Source: Umbelopsis isabellina (Eukaryota; Mucoromycota; Umbelopsidomycetes; Umbelopsidales; Umbelopsidaceae). From it: a stretch of DNA of 64,000 nt. The stretch is from NCBI GenBank assembly GCA_016758905.1, contig JAEPQZ010000004.1, positions 930,001-994,000 on the forward strand. The letters are read 5' to 3'. Positions 24,719-36,600 of the stretch are shown piece by piece. The position numbers and the translations under genes were made by a program. The notes under the pieces were generated by a model. That model saw nothing but the letters and a program-made list of their open reading frames with translations. It searched no databases and had not been told where the DNA came from. Position 1 is the stretch's first letter. Every line of letters begins with the position of its first letter.

Positions 24719-25741
24719 ATGTCTATACAGCAACATTTCCGCCACAACATATCGAATCTTGTGTGCAAGAATCGATTTATTATATGTAAGTACATTAATA
24801 TGTCACTCGAAATAACTGACAACTTACTGATCTTGCCTTGACAGCACCGATTGTGCGGCCAATCAACCATGCTCGGCTCTCAACAACCTCCCGGACATTT
24901 GACCATAAAACTGATGCAACAGCAACCTCATTACCAGAATTTGATGCAGCTCGATTCGTTTCACTTTTAGAGCAGGAAGGTTTCACCAAAAATCAATCGA
25001 TGGCCGTGTTATCAGCTCTTGACGATGTGGTGGAAGAGAGGTTAGCGTTCTGGGTCGCCATAGCGGTTGCTGGATTCGTCTGACACGTCTAATCATTAAC
25101 ATTACTTGCTAGCTCATCCATTTTAAAATACTCGTTAATTAGCAAGGCGGATCAGGATCGAGTAAGCAAGCTTTTATTCATGTGACATGTCTTGCCCACT
25201 TACCTTGTTAACCTAATCTTCTTCATAGACAATCGAACAATACAAGAATGATTTTTCACAGCTTAAGAAAGAAATCCATGAAGTCGAACAGAATGATGTA
25301 GATGACGTGAAGCAAGCGAATGAGGTGCTCAAAACCGAGATCGAGAAGCTGAAGCGGACGCTGAGTGAAGAGATTACGCGGTCACATGCAGGTGTGCGCC
25401 TAGATATCAATCTCGAGAAAGGACGTATTCGAGACGAAGGAATGCAACTACAAGAGCATTTGCAGCATACGGATCAAAGAATTGAGAACGAAATTAGAGT
25501 TTTGCGGAAACATATGGAAGGCATTAAATTGCAAATTCTTCAATATATGATAGGTAGCAGTCTCAGCACAAAGATGTAATGGCCGGAACTGTTGGTACTG
25601 ATGAAATTTGTCACGATTTAGGTACTATAACTGGAGCAGGAACCCTACTTTTAGGTATTAATATGCAAACATCACACGTGACTAACATTCATTATCACTA
25701 ACTTGTTCTTTTGAACAGCATATAAGCAACTCATGGATTAG
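24719..25741 (+). CDS. MCUR1/CCDC90-family mitochondrial coiled-coil protein (DUF1640)
   Basis: Inner-membrane protein of the family that includes MCUR1 and CCDC90B, linked to the calcium uniporter and to respiratory-chain assembly. The first exon encodes a basic presequence starting MSIQQHFRHNISNLVCKNR. Family core: FDAARFVSLLEQEGFTKNQS, MAVLSALDDVVEE, then a long coiled coil (FSQLKKEIHEVEQNDVDDVK, LKTEIEKLKRTLSEEITRSH, GVRLDINLEKGRIRDEGMQL) and a final membrane segment, TITGAGTLLLAYKQLMD, built from two tiny exons. Six exons in all; about 235 residues. The intron after MIG and the last exon of about 20 codons were placed by frame and by the family's ending pattern. Confidence 0.87.
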
Positions 25742-26658
25742 AAATGTTATATTTCTTATTAGATGACTAACTTGCGCTATTTCGTTTCGAATATATTCCA
25801 TTGTCATTATATATATGACATATATAAAACTTGTTTTCATATGTAATTTTAGTGATCGAAGCTTTCTTCAAAGTCATGACGAACAATTATTTATTTTGAA
25901 TGAATTGATTGGAGAAAAAAATTAACAAAAACTACTTCTTTAGTATTGACACACTTCATGAAGGTACGTTATATAGGGACTGTGGTCAAGGGCTAGGCAC
26001 TCGCCTCCGAATCTTTGAGTTAAATAATCTGCCATACACATGTTGTTGTCACGAGTCGAAACCACTAAACTTATATGATATAAAACGACTTGTAATTTTC
26101 ATTAGATGATATTTGAGTATGTGCTGCATTAGAAAAATTGTTTCACTTCATTCCCTGTAGCCCTTTGGTCCAGCTATAGACATGAGCGTTTTTCTTGACT
26201 ACTTGTATTAAGGCAGCAGAAAGATCAACAATTTTATTGTTTACATTTACTCACTTCTAATATCTAAATTCAATTGTAAGTTGTTTAACTTTTTCCTCCG
26301 TTGTTTCCACATGATAATACCATGATTGCCCTGCACTCTAAAACGCATATAGCCTATGTTCTTGCAATTTTCTGAGCGGCTTAGCTCTTCGAAGACAAAA
26401 AATATTTTGCGTAAATGCTTATAAAGAATATCTGCAGGTGGGCATTAAGATAATTACGGCTAATACGTTTTTTCCTGAGCATAAAGTAAATACTCAAAAT
26501 TGATGTGGACAAATAAATGACAATGCTTATAGATATTTATTCTAGAGATAGTGGTTTCCACTGCCATTTCGGCGCTATTGTGCATCAACTGCATCAAAGA
26601 CTTTAGAACAATAAAAGCTTGGAATATATTTAACAGCAAAATGTCTGAATCAGAAGAT
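25742..26658. other. gene-poor AT-rich stretch upstream of the tRNA
   Basis: About 900 bp with only short open frames on both strands. No similarity to known proteins or RNAs that I can see. Confidence 0.5.
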
Positions 26659-26731
26659 GGGGATGTAGCTCAGATGGTAGAGCGCTCGCTTAGCATGCGA
26701 GAGGTACCCGGATCGATGCCGGGCTTCTCCA
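26659..26731 (+). tRNA. tRNA-Ala (anticodon AGC)
   Basis: A 73-nt cloverleaf without intron, including the discriminator A73. The D stem is GCTC/GAGC, the anticodon stem CTCGC/GCGAG and the T stem CCCGG/CCGGG, all fully paired. The anticodon AGC is at 26692-26694. The acceptor stem has G3:U70, the identity element of alanine tRNAs. It has one mismatch, U6 opposite U67. CCA is not encoded, as expected in a nuclear gene. A T run follows and would stop RNA polymerase III. Confidence 0.95.
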
Positions 26732-26736
26732 CTTTC

Positions 26737-26745
26737 TTTTTTTTT
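26737..26745 (+). terminator. RNA polymerase III T-run terminator
   Basis: Nine consecutive T on the coding strand, six bases past the end of the tRNA-Ala gene. Confidence 0.85.
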
Positions 26746-28397
26746 ACATTTCTAAAATATTCATCGATTCTTATTTTTAAGGGCGTAACCGATATTCTTT
26801 TCACAGATAATTTTGGCCGATCGCCTTTACCAAAGTGGTGACGATTGATAACAATGTATATCTTGAAGGGGCTTACAAAGGATTCTCCATGTATATCTCT
26901 TAGGTGCGTAAAGCTGATATTTATTTTCTTTTAAATTATAAGTGGATATAGCGAATACTGATTTTTAATAGCGTCATTTTCTCAGAAAAACTCCGGAATA
27001 CGCTCTTATGCCCAGTTTCGCTTTCAATTGTCTTCTGTGAGTCCAAAATATATTGACTTCGCCGAGATAGAGAACATTGCATCAAAACAAAGTCGATGGG
27101 GCTCCGACTCACAGTTCTGTCTACCGATTTTGAATTGCCGAGTGTTAAATTTTGCTGAGTATTCCTGTGCTCAACAAAGTTGTGGGCTACACACTTGTGG
27201 CCAATTTCAGAGCAGTGTTACCCTCTAAGTGGTGCCAGCTTTTGGAATATACAGTAGGAAATTTGCGTAGTGCGTATATAAGTTCATCCAGCTTTAGCTA
27301 CTTATTCGCAACTTCCTATTAACAATTGAAACGATGCAAAAAATCACAGCTCGTGAAATTCAATTTCATTGGATAGATTTCTCATTTCAGCGGTGTTGAC
27401 AATAATTAGATATAGATGCAGTATTCAATATGATCATATTTTCAACGGAAGACTACAACTGATGAAGTTGGGCAGGTATAGATCCCTAAGTCGAATTAAG
27501 GCAAAAACAAACTTGTCTGATTTCCTGTTAGGGTTTCAAATAAGTCAAAAGATTCTTGCACGGTATATCTGTGCACTGATCAAGAAAGGGAATCTATCAT
27601 ATATGTCGACTCGACAGATCATAGCCATCTCATATGCCACATTGAAATTATTATTTTATGTAATCTCATGGCATTTGATGTTAGATATTAACTTTTGAAG
27701 AGTGATTTATGATTAAATTGAGATCTTACAATTTTCTTTTTTTTGATATTTCCTGATTTTTGTGGTTTTTTTGGGGGGGGGGGGTTGGAGAAGGACTTGC
27801 TTAAATATCTTTCGGGTTCGCGTAACAATGCCAGTCATGAATTTGCAGCTATAATATATGTGTAAACCGCATCTTGAAGTTGAAGCATAATGAATTACTA
27901 AATAATATCATGTCATTAGCATATGTAGCAGTTGCTCAAAGTCAAAGAGAGCGAGATGTATCAAAATTATGAAAAAGATGTAAGAGCAATCCAACAAGAA
28001 ACTCGATATATGTAAGCCCAATTCCCTAAACATCAATCAAACATTCATGATTGTGATCTTTTAGCCTGTCAATCACTTTTAGAAGTAAATATGTAATTCT
28101 TCGCATTTACTTTTGTACAATTATAATGCATGTTAAAATCCCATATTAATACAAAAGGAAGTTGGCACCTTAGCTTTGGTATAGAGAAGTATTCGATTTC
28201 AATTGTCTCAGTCTAAAAGGATAAAATCCACTTTATACCTAAGCTTATTATGTACAAGAGTCTTATTTAGTGTGCTACTCTCCTAGGTGCCTATGGATAC
28301 AAATGTTTACTATTTAAAATATCGGGTATAAAGCAAGGCGAGAGGTTATCACCGTCCAAGAACTTCTTTTTTTTTTCCAAGTGATTCAGATTCTATC

Positions 28398-28490
28398 GAC
28401 CTCAGTTGATTCTAATGATTAAAATGGGTGTATCGGTTTTAAAGGTATTTTGATCAGAATCAACTTCAAAATAGTCCAAAACTTGAGGTC
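28398..28490. repeat. imperfect inverted repeat, MITE-like hairpin candidate
   Basis: Inner arms AGTTGATTCT (28404-28413) and AGAATCAACT (28456-28465) are perfect reverse complements. They extend inward through TAATGATTAAAAT and ATTTTGATC with a few mismatches. An outer pair GACCTC (28398-28403) and GAGGTC (28485-28490) is separated from the right inner arm by a 19-nt insertion. It could fold into a hairpin; a flanking target-site duplication was not found. Confidence 0.4.
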
Positions 28491-28955
28491 TATCTTGCAG
28501 TAACTAAGTATTAATTGGTGGTGTGCAGATAAGACATGGCGTGCAACTTTCGAAAGGGTCATGGCCACAATAAGATCTCAGCTTCACAAATAAGTTCTGA
28601 TCATACAATTGGCCATGATAGTTGGAGATTAATTCAATATATGCATTGAAGGAGATCAAGTACTTTTATATAAGAATTCTTTCGGCTGTGGATGATTGAA
28701 ACTGTGTGTAATCAGCTCCAGACTACGTTATCTTGCAACCACACTTAAGTAAATTATTGGAACCAAACACGAGCGTATATATCTGTCTGTGTTTATGATG
28801 CAAAAGTGGTTCATATTGATAATATGGTTACGTACATGTCGTGATAGTCAGTGAGATAGGATGGGAGACGGCAAAATGCATTTAACTAGATTAATAAAAA
28901 AAATGTGGAGGACTAGCTATGCCCGGGGTAATTTCTTTTTTGGAAAAGATGGCGT

Positions 28956-31200
28956 CTATTTCTTAAGCTTGCTGTGCAAAATGAAGTCATCCAAAGCCTT
29001 TCCAGCTGGAACCATAGGATACAAAGGCTCCTTCTTGCAGACACGAGCATCAAGCAAAATGGGACCATCATGTTCCAAGAATTCCTTCATCTTTGCTGCT
29101 AAGTCTGATGTCTTAGTAACTCTCAATCCCTTGATATGCATTGCCTCGGCCAGTTTCACAAAATCGGGGTTGTGCATCACAGTTCCTGAATACCGCTCTT
29201 CATAGAACAGATCTTGCCATTGCTTTACCATTCCTTGGAAATCATTGTTAAGCAACAAAACCTTGACACCGATCTTGAATTGTGCAGCAGTTGCCAATTC
29301 GTTCATCTGATATAATAGATTGATGAGAAATAGCTTCAAACTACGTGCCAAAATGAATACAATATACTTACAGTCATAGAGAATGATGCATCTCCATCGA
29401 TGTCGATGACGACATGATCTGGCTTGCCAACCTTGGCACCAATAGCTGCTGGCAAACCATAACCCATGGTTCCGAGACCACCAGATGTGATGAATTGTCT
29501 AGGATGAGTCCACTTGTAATGCTGCGCAGCCCACATTTGATGTTGACCGACACCGGTAGTAATAATGACCTTTTCCTTGATGTTAGCAGTTTGACGGTCT
29601 AATTCGTCAATGACTTGTTGTGGCTTCAAAGGATCATTATCTGTTTCAGGCAAATCATAGTAGAAGGGATACTTCTGCTTCCAGTTGGCAATAGAATCAA
29701 ACCATTCCTTTCGCTCACTGAATTTGATATGTGGAAGCATGGCAATCACGTTCTCGCCAACGTCACCTTGAATAGCCTTGGTAGCTTGGACGACCTTATT
29801 GATGTTCTTGGGAACGATTTCAAAATGGAAAATACCACCCCGACCTTCATCAGCAGCCTTTCTCGCTTCAGGAGCAAAAGATTTGAGCATCATGGTTACA
29901 CGATCATCGAATCGAGCACCGAGGGCAATGATGCAGTCTGCGTTTTGCATGGCCATATTGGCAAAGGCTGAACCATGCATACCAAGCATTTCCAACGACT
30001 TGGGATCACGTTCATCGAAAGCACCAAGAGCATGAAGAGTGGTAGTAACGGGAATATTTGCTCTCTTAGCAAGTTCTCTCAAAGCGACGGGACCTTCAGG
30101 ACGAGCCAAAATACCTTGACCAGCATAGATAATGGGACGCTTTGCCATATTAATTTTTTCGGCTACCTGCGCCAAAACAGCGGTCAAATCTTCTACTTCT
30201 GCGCCACTGAATGCAGAGCGAGCGGTATTTGAATACTGAGGATAACTTGAAGTAGTTGATGTTTTGAGAATAGGGCGACGCAGGATGCCAGCAGTCACAT
30301 CTTTAGGTAAATCAACTAGAACAGGACCAGGCCGACCACTAGTAGCGATTTCGAAAGCTTCGTTGATGCGGCGAGGCAGTTCTGCGATGTCCTTCACCAT
30401 GACATTCCACTTTGTGCACGCTCTGGAAATACCTACTACATCGGCTATTGCATTGCATAAACAAAGTTTTGATTAATGATGGATCTTTTGGCGTATGATT
30501 TTTATCTAAGAACATCAGCGGAGAGTTAAAAAAAAAGTTTACCTTCTTGGAAAGCATCTGTACCAATAGCAGTGGTGACAACCTGTCCAGTAAATACGAC
30601 CATAGGAGTACCATCAGCCAAAGCATCAGCCATAGGCGTGACTACGTTTGTAGCTCCGGGTCCAGATGTAACAAGAACAACGCCAGGTTTGCCTGTGGCT
30701 CTTGCATAGCCTTCAGCCATATGTCCAGCACCTTGCTCATGTCGTGGAAGAATGAAATCGAAGTTTTTGGAGTTGTGAATGGCATCAAATACGGGCAAAA
30801 TGGCACCTCCTGGATAACCGAACACATGCTTCACGTTGTGTCTAAGCATCATCTCGTGGAAAATATCGCCACCAGTTTTACCAACAAAAGAGTCATCATA
30901 TAACTTTGCTTGTTTAGTGGGTTGTGCAGCAGGCTGAGAAGCTTGTCGTTGATGTTCAGCTTCGTGGCTAATAATAACATAGTTAGCCAACAAAATCAGA
31001 ATGAATTTTAATGGTTTATAAACGATGGTTGCAAATACGTACCTCGATGATGGAGCAGTTGCGGTAGCAGCAGCAGCTTTTGTTTTACGGCTTGTGTGTA
31101 AAGCACATGCTGGAATTTGAGTTCTTCGAAAGAGTTGACGACCAGCATATCGTGGACCGGCAGTTTGCCAGCTAGCTGTTTTCAGGGCAGAAGACAGCAT
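28956..31200 (-). CDS. ILV2: acetolactate synthase, catalytic subunit, mitochondrial
   Basis: Thiamine-diphosphate enzyme that makes acetolactate and acetohydroxybutyrate, first common step of valine and isoleucine synthesis. The presequence ([20 protein letters not shown]) is rich in basic residues. Landmarks: [35 protein letters not shown] (ThDP-activating Glu), [68 protein letters not shown], then [20 protein letters not shown] and [12 protein letters not shown] (ThDP-Mg motif), and [20 protein letters not shown]. Four exons, about 670 residues. At the position of yeast Pro192 / Arabidopsis Pro197 this protein has Val ([13 protein letters not shown], codon 30577-30579), a known site of sulfonylurea insensitivity. 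Divergent from ILV5. Confidence 0.97.
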
Positions 31201-31562
31201 GTTGAAAAAGAAAGAGTCTTATGAATAAAAAAGAATCGAGAAGTTTAAAAAAAATGATTGTCTTATAATAAAAATTTCTTGGGTCTGATTTGCTTGTGTT
31301 TAGAGTGAGTCAGTCTAGTAGTTGGTCGAATCAGATCTAAGCGCTACTTGATCATGTGAATGAATTGCCATTTCATCGATAATCTCAGCATATGGCCGTC
31401 ACATTCATCCAATCAACGCGTCGGTGATAGCCGATGTGTCAAAACCAACTAATGGCCGACATAAACTCACTACAATTGGCTCCCCGACTAAACTTTGGTA
31501 TAAAAGATGAAACCCCCGTGAACTTAGCACAAAAGTTTACTTCTATCTTTTGGTTATTAAAT
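31201..31562. promoter_or_regulatory. shared divergent promoter, ILV2 / ILV5
   Basis: 362 bp between the two start codons. It holds a perfect Gcn4/CPC1-type site TGAGTCA at 31306-31312, a CCAAT box at 31409-31413 and a TATA box TATAAAAG at 31499-31506, placed about 60 bp before the ILV5 start. Several GGCCG and GCCGA elements lie between 31390 and 31470. The ILV2 side is AT-rich and purine-rich without a TATA box. Confidence 0.75.
31306..31312. promoter_or_regulatory. Gcn4/CPC1-type binding site
   Basis: Perfect 7-mer TGAGTCA (the bZIP AP-1/Gcn4 core) about 100 bp from the ILV2 start and 250 bp from the ILV5 start. General amino-acid control genes of fungi typically carry it, so both ILV genes are likely induced on amino-acid starvation. 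The match is seen; the regulation is inferred. Confidence 0.65.
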
Positions 31563-33156
31563 ATGTCTGCACGTATCTTCGCTACTGCCGCTCGCACCGC
31601 TGTCCGCTCTGCCGCTCCTCGTGCATTCGCTGTCCAAGCTGCTCGTCCCATGTCCTTGTTGGCCAAGTCTGTTCAAACCACCGCTGTCAAATCAACCGTA
31701 AGAGTTCATTGTGTAATGTTTGTGAAAAAACCGTGATCCAGTACCTAAACGCGATATGGCGATTTTACTAGATTGCTCAACAAGTTCGTGGCTACAAGAC
31801 TCTCGATTTTGGTGGTACCAAGGAGGTCGTCTATGAGCGATCTGATGTCCCCCGCGAGAAGTTGCTCGAGACCTTCAAGGATGACACTATTGCTGTCCTT
31901 GGTTATGGTCCTCAAGGCCGTGGTCAAGCTCTCAACCTTCGTGACAACGGTGTCAATGTTATCATTGGTCAACGTGAGGGTAAGACTTACCAACAAGCTG
32001 TCGAAGAAGGATGGGTTCCCGGAAAGAACTTGTTCCCCGTCTTGGAGGCTACCGAGAAGGGTTCCGTCGTCATGAACTTGCTTTCTGATGCTTACCAAAA
32101 GGCTATCTGGCCCGAGATGGCTCCTCTCTTGACCCCAGGAAAGACCCTTTACTTCTCTCACGGTTTCTCCGTTGTTTACAAGGACCAGACCAACGTTATC
32201 CCCCCTAAAGGTAAATTTTCAGAAGATCAATGCAAAATTGCCATTTTATAAAATCTTGTATTAACTCTAATATTTCTACAGATATTGATGTCGTCTTGGT
32301 TGCCCCTAAGGGTTCTGGTTTCACTGTCCGTCGTCTTTTCCAAGAGGGTCGTGGTATCAACTCCTCTTTCGCTGTTTTCCAAGATGCTTCCGGCAAGGCT
32401 AAGGACCGCACCATCGCCCTTGGTGTTGGTATTGGTTCTGGCTACCTTTACGAGACCACCTTCTCTAAGGAAGTTCACTCTGATCTCGTCGGTGAGCGTG
32501 GTGTCTTGATGGGTGCCATCCAAGGTCTTTTCCAAGCTCAATATGAGGTCCTCAGAGCCAATGGTAAGTTTTAGATTAGATTGGTGATAAGGAAAGATGA
32601 GCCCATCATCGTGTCGGAGTATCAGCGGATTTTGAACTGACCATATTGTTCTCTCGCAGGCCATTCTCCTTCCGAAGCTTTCAACGAGACTGTCGAGGAA
32701 GCTACCCAGTCCTTGTACCCTCTTATCGGTGAGAAGGGTAAGTAATCATTTACAATCGGAATGCGTCTGCATTCATATGAGAATACCAATTGATTTCCAT
32801 TTCATCAACTTCAGGTCTTGCATACATGTTTGCTAACTGCTCAACCACTGCTCAACGTGGTGCTCTTGACTGGTGGAAGCCTTTCTACACTGCTTCAAAG
32901 CCGGTCTTTGAAGACTTGTATGAGTCTACCAGAAACGGTAGCGAGACTGCTCGTTCTTTGGACCGTAACTCCAAGGCCGACTACAGAGAGAAGTTGGAGG
33001 CTGAACTCCGTGAGATCAGTGATAGCGAAATGTGGAGGTAAATATACATGCAATAGTGTTGTTAAATATGTGGCTGTAGTACAAGGTGATCTGATCAACC
33101 CATCTTTTTGCAGAGCTGGCGAAACTGTCCGATCTCTTCGTCCTGAGAACCAGTAA
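31563..33156 (+). CDS. ILV5: ketol-acid reductoisomerase, mitochondrial
   Basis: NADPH- and Mg-dependent isomerisation and reduction of acetolactate and acetohydroxybutyrate, the step right after Ilv2. Alanine/arginine-rich presequence (MSARIFATAARTAVRSAAPR). Landmarks: DDTIAVLGYGPQGRGQALNL (Rossmann fold), NVIIGQREGKTYQQAVEEGW, LFPVLEATEKGSVVMNLLSD, LYFSHGFSVVYK, DVVLVAPKGSGFTVRRLF and GVGIGSGYLYETTFSKEVHS, the last with DLVGERGVLMGAIQGLFQA (metal-binding Asp and Glu). Six exons: 31563-31697, 31772-32210, 32281-32563, 32660-32737, 32815-33037, 33114-33156. About 400 residues. Codon use looks more biased toward C-ending codons than in its neighbours, as in highly expressed genes. The TATA box is listed with the shared promoter. 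Confidence 0.97.
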
Positions 33157-33606
33157 ATTGTCCGGACCTTTATAACAAATTCTAAAAGATTATAGACTTA
33201 TTTGCATGCCCATGCTCCTCAAAATCGTTTTCGTCTTCATAAGCGACTATTGTATATTTTACTGTAAATGACAGCTGTCTGTTGGCTACGACAATGCCAT
33301 TTTTCTCCACCAAAAAAATTAAAGAATTTTCTTAGTTTTCATAATCTTTGTGAGTTACCAAATTTCTTGACCTTTTCAGCCTTAAGGCGATATACAACCC
33401 TTGCTAAAAGCAATGGCAACTGCTCACAGCGGTCCATCTGTTGTTTTTTTTACCTAAGTATATGAAATATTGGATCTGTGAAATTTTGTTGGGATAGTAC
33501 TTGCAGGTCTTTAGGTGCTTCCGAACAATTAGTCTTTGAGGGGCAAAAATTTCCTCCATAACACCTCCAATACGCGAACGGACTGCGTTTTTGTCTTTCG
33601 CTGCTC
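33157..33606. other. intergenic, ILV5 3' side and CFT1 promoter
   Basis: 450 bp with no recognisable gene. AT-rich, with a leader just before the CFT1 start at 33607. Confidence 0.4.
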
Positions 33607-36600
33607 ATGTCTGCTTATACCATTTGCAAGGAATTATTGCCACCTCAGACAGTTGAGCATGTAGAGAAAGCACACTTCACTTCGCCGTATAAAGTCAATG
33701 TTATAGTTGCTAGAGGAACGCTTCTTGAAATATATGATTTCGTCGAGCATGTTGTGGAACCAGAACCAACCGAGCTCGTAGACGAGGAGAACGATGGCAC
33801 TGATCAGGAAGCGGCAATAAAGGAACGTTTTGATCAGGACAAAGAGCAGGTAATGCGACCAAGCAACAGTGCAAATCTACATCTCACAACCACTGTATTC
33901 ACAACTTTCTTAGGATCTGGTGTATCCAAAGCTTCAGCCGATAACCGCAGATACTTTAGCAAAGACCAAGTCAGGACGGTTGGAGCTAGTCTCGCAATAT
34001 AAGCTGAGTGGCACGGTGACATCCATGGGTGCAGTTAGGACATCATCAGAACGCGGTAAAGAAGGTTGCCATAGTTTGTTGTTAGCCTTCAATGATGCAA
34101 AAGTAAGTGTTAGGAGGGTGGCTTGATTTGTTTTAAATCACCACATAATGAACGATATTTCTATAGATGTCACTTTTGGAGTGGTCTCCGGCTACGCATT
34201 CAGTGACTACTGTGTCCATTCATTACTACGAGAGAGATGAGTTCAAGGTAAATAATATCAAGGATTGACTGCATGCGAAAAGCGATGTCTGTCCTACTCT
34301 ATGACTTTGCCAGCTTATGCGTTGTTGTTTTTGCCGTCGACTATAGAAAGAATTTTTGTTCAATGCTTATCCGCCATTAGTGCACATCGACCCTCAACAA
34401 AGATGTGCCGTCTTGAATTTCTATTCCGATAAGATCGCGATACTGCCATTTCGTCAATCAGAAGGGCATTCCGAACATAATCCGAAATCTAAAGAGGGTG
34501 GAAGACATCATGAGGACGACTCTTCGAGGTAAATTTGTTTTCGACAGCTTAAAACGGTATTCCATAGCTGCTAAAATCATCCAACTATCTATAGATGGCC
34601 CTACTCCTCCAGCTTTGTGTTGGATGTATCAGAGATTGATTCCCGCATCAGGAATGTCATTGATATGGTGTTCCTTCACGACTACTATGAGCCTACATTG
34701 GCAATTCTCTATCAATCTAATCCTACGTGGACTGGGTATGTGTTTAGTATAGACTTTGATGTTGAGGTTGAAATATTTATTGAGGCGATATTTGCAGACG
34801 TTTGGCGGATTCGAAGGATACGGTATCACTGGCAGTTATCTCGCTGGATATGTCATCACGCGTTTACCCTATTATCTACTCGCTTGATAATTTACCTTTT
34901 GATAGCACAAAGCTTTACGCAATGCCGAAGCCAGCTGCTGGGCTGATGGTCGTTTCAGCAAATGCTCTAATATACGTGGCACAAGGCTCTCCAGGTATCG
35001 GTATAGCCGTGAATGGATACACGAAAACCGTAACAAGCTTTCCGAGCATGATATGTAATCCAAAAATCATGGCATTGGGTTTGGAGTTGGAAGGCTCCAA
35101 GTGCGTTCACCTGGGCGGCACACGTCTGTGTTTGTTTCTGAGAGATGGCCAGTGGCTGACAGTCAGATTGGTTATGGATGGCAATAAGGTTGTTGATTTT
35201 GATATAGAACGCGTGGAAGAGCAAGGTGATCAGAAAGGCAAAGGCTCGTCAATTACAACCATACCATCTTGCGCAACCGTCGTGAAAGCTGGTTACTTTT
35301 TCTTGGGAAGTAGAGCTGCTGACTCACTTTTGATCAAGTGGGCATGGAAAGATCCGCAATTGTCCAGGAATCAAATAAATGGACGGCCAAAATTGCCTTC
35401 CAGAGCAAGCACTGGAGACAATCTAGGCAAGTAGCTGTCAATTGTTTGATGTCAATCTCAATCGCCGTACTAATTCATTACTTACTGCAGATCTTTATGG
35501 TTCATCTATGGATGAAAAAAAACAAGAAGCATCTGAGCCACAGGTTAATGGGTTGGCAAAATCAAGCTTCCAGTTTGATATTTGTGACAGACTGCTGAAC
35601 TGCGGGCCCATCGCCGATATGACGATTGGTGAACTTGTTCAAGCTGATGACGAGGTGCGTACTATCCATTTAAAATTGTATATTATTGCTTAATCTAATT
35701 CTGAAAATACATGCTACCAGTCCGGTCGAGCCAAATTGGATAATGACGACAATATAGAGATTGTTGCTTCTTGTGGTTATGGAAAAAACGGAAGTGCTTG
35801 CGTAATTCGAAGGCACATACATTCTGAGACATCATACTCCTTTGATCAAGAGGATTGTCAAGAAATTTGGTCTATCAGATGTCGTAAGGAACAGTACTTC
35901 GAAGGCCTTCAGCTAGAAGGCAGTCAAGTTACGCGGCATTCACGAACAAGTAAAGACAGTGCCGCTGGAGAACAAACGCCATTTGACAAGTTCCTTGTTA
36001 TTAGTAAATCGAAATCAACTATGGTGAGTGTGTTGGTATCAAGTAATCGGATATCAATTGTAAATATCTTAAAATACTTCTTTAGGTGGTTTCGACCGGC
36101 GAGGATCTTCATGAACTAGGACATTCTGGATTTTATACCAAGGGACCGACAATAGCAGCTGGTAGCCTGCTTAACGAAACTAGAATAGTGCAGGTTCATC
36201 AAAGTGGAATTGTAGTTTTAAACGCTGGTAAGCAAATGGCCTGCTGTTTTTGAGCGTTACACTCAAATTACTGACATAGTCATTATCTGCCACAATGATC
36301 AGATGCAAAGAAAAAGCAGACAATTAATCTGGAGCGATCGAAACGAATTTTGTCGGCATGTATCAGTAGCCCATATGTCATTGTCCTGTTGACCAACAAG
36401 ACAATCTTGGCATATGAAGCTGACTCCAAATCCAAAGAACTACGGGTGATTAATTTGCCACCGGGAATGCAGGTACGGATGACAATCTTGTTGAAATGTG
36501 AACCTTTGGCCCACATACTTACCCTTTATCAGAACGATGCTATTACAGCATGTTCCATATTTGCGGATGAGTCTCAGACATTCATAAGGACAAAGGATCT

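Larger units (their letters stand above)
26732..28955. other. 2.2-kb gene-poor AT-rich stretch
   Basis: Between tRNA-Ala and the 3' end of ILV2. A 109-codon frame without ATG start (27369-27698) lies just downstream of a TATATAAG at 27275 but resembles nothing I know. A run of twelve G occurs at 27773-27784 directly after seven T. An imperfect inverted repeat at 28398-28490 is listed separately. No remnant of a reverse transcriptase or transposase is evident. Confidence 0.5.

Noticed and set aside
26551-26841. 96-codon plus-strand open frame
   Set aside because: It runs straight through the tRNA-Ala gene and its T-run terminator.
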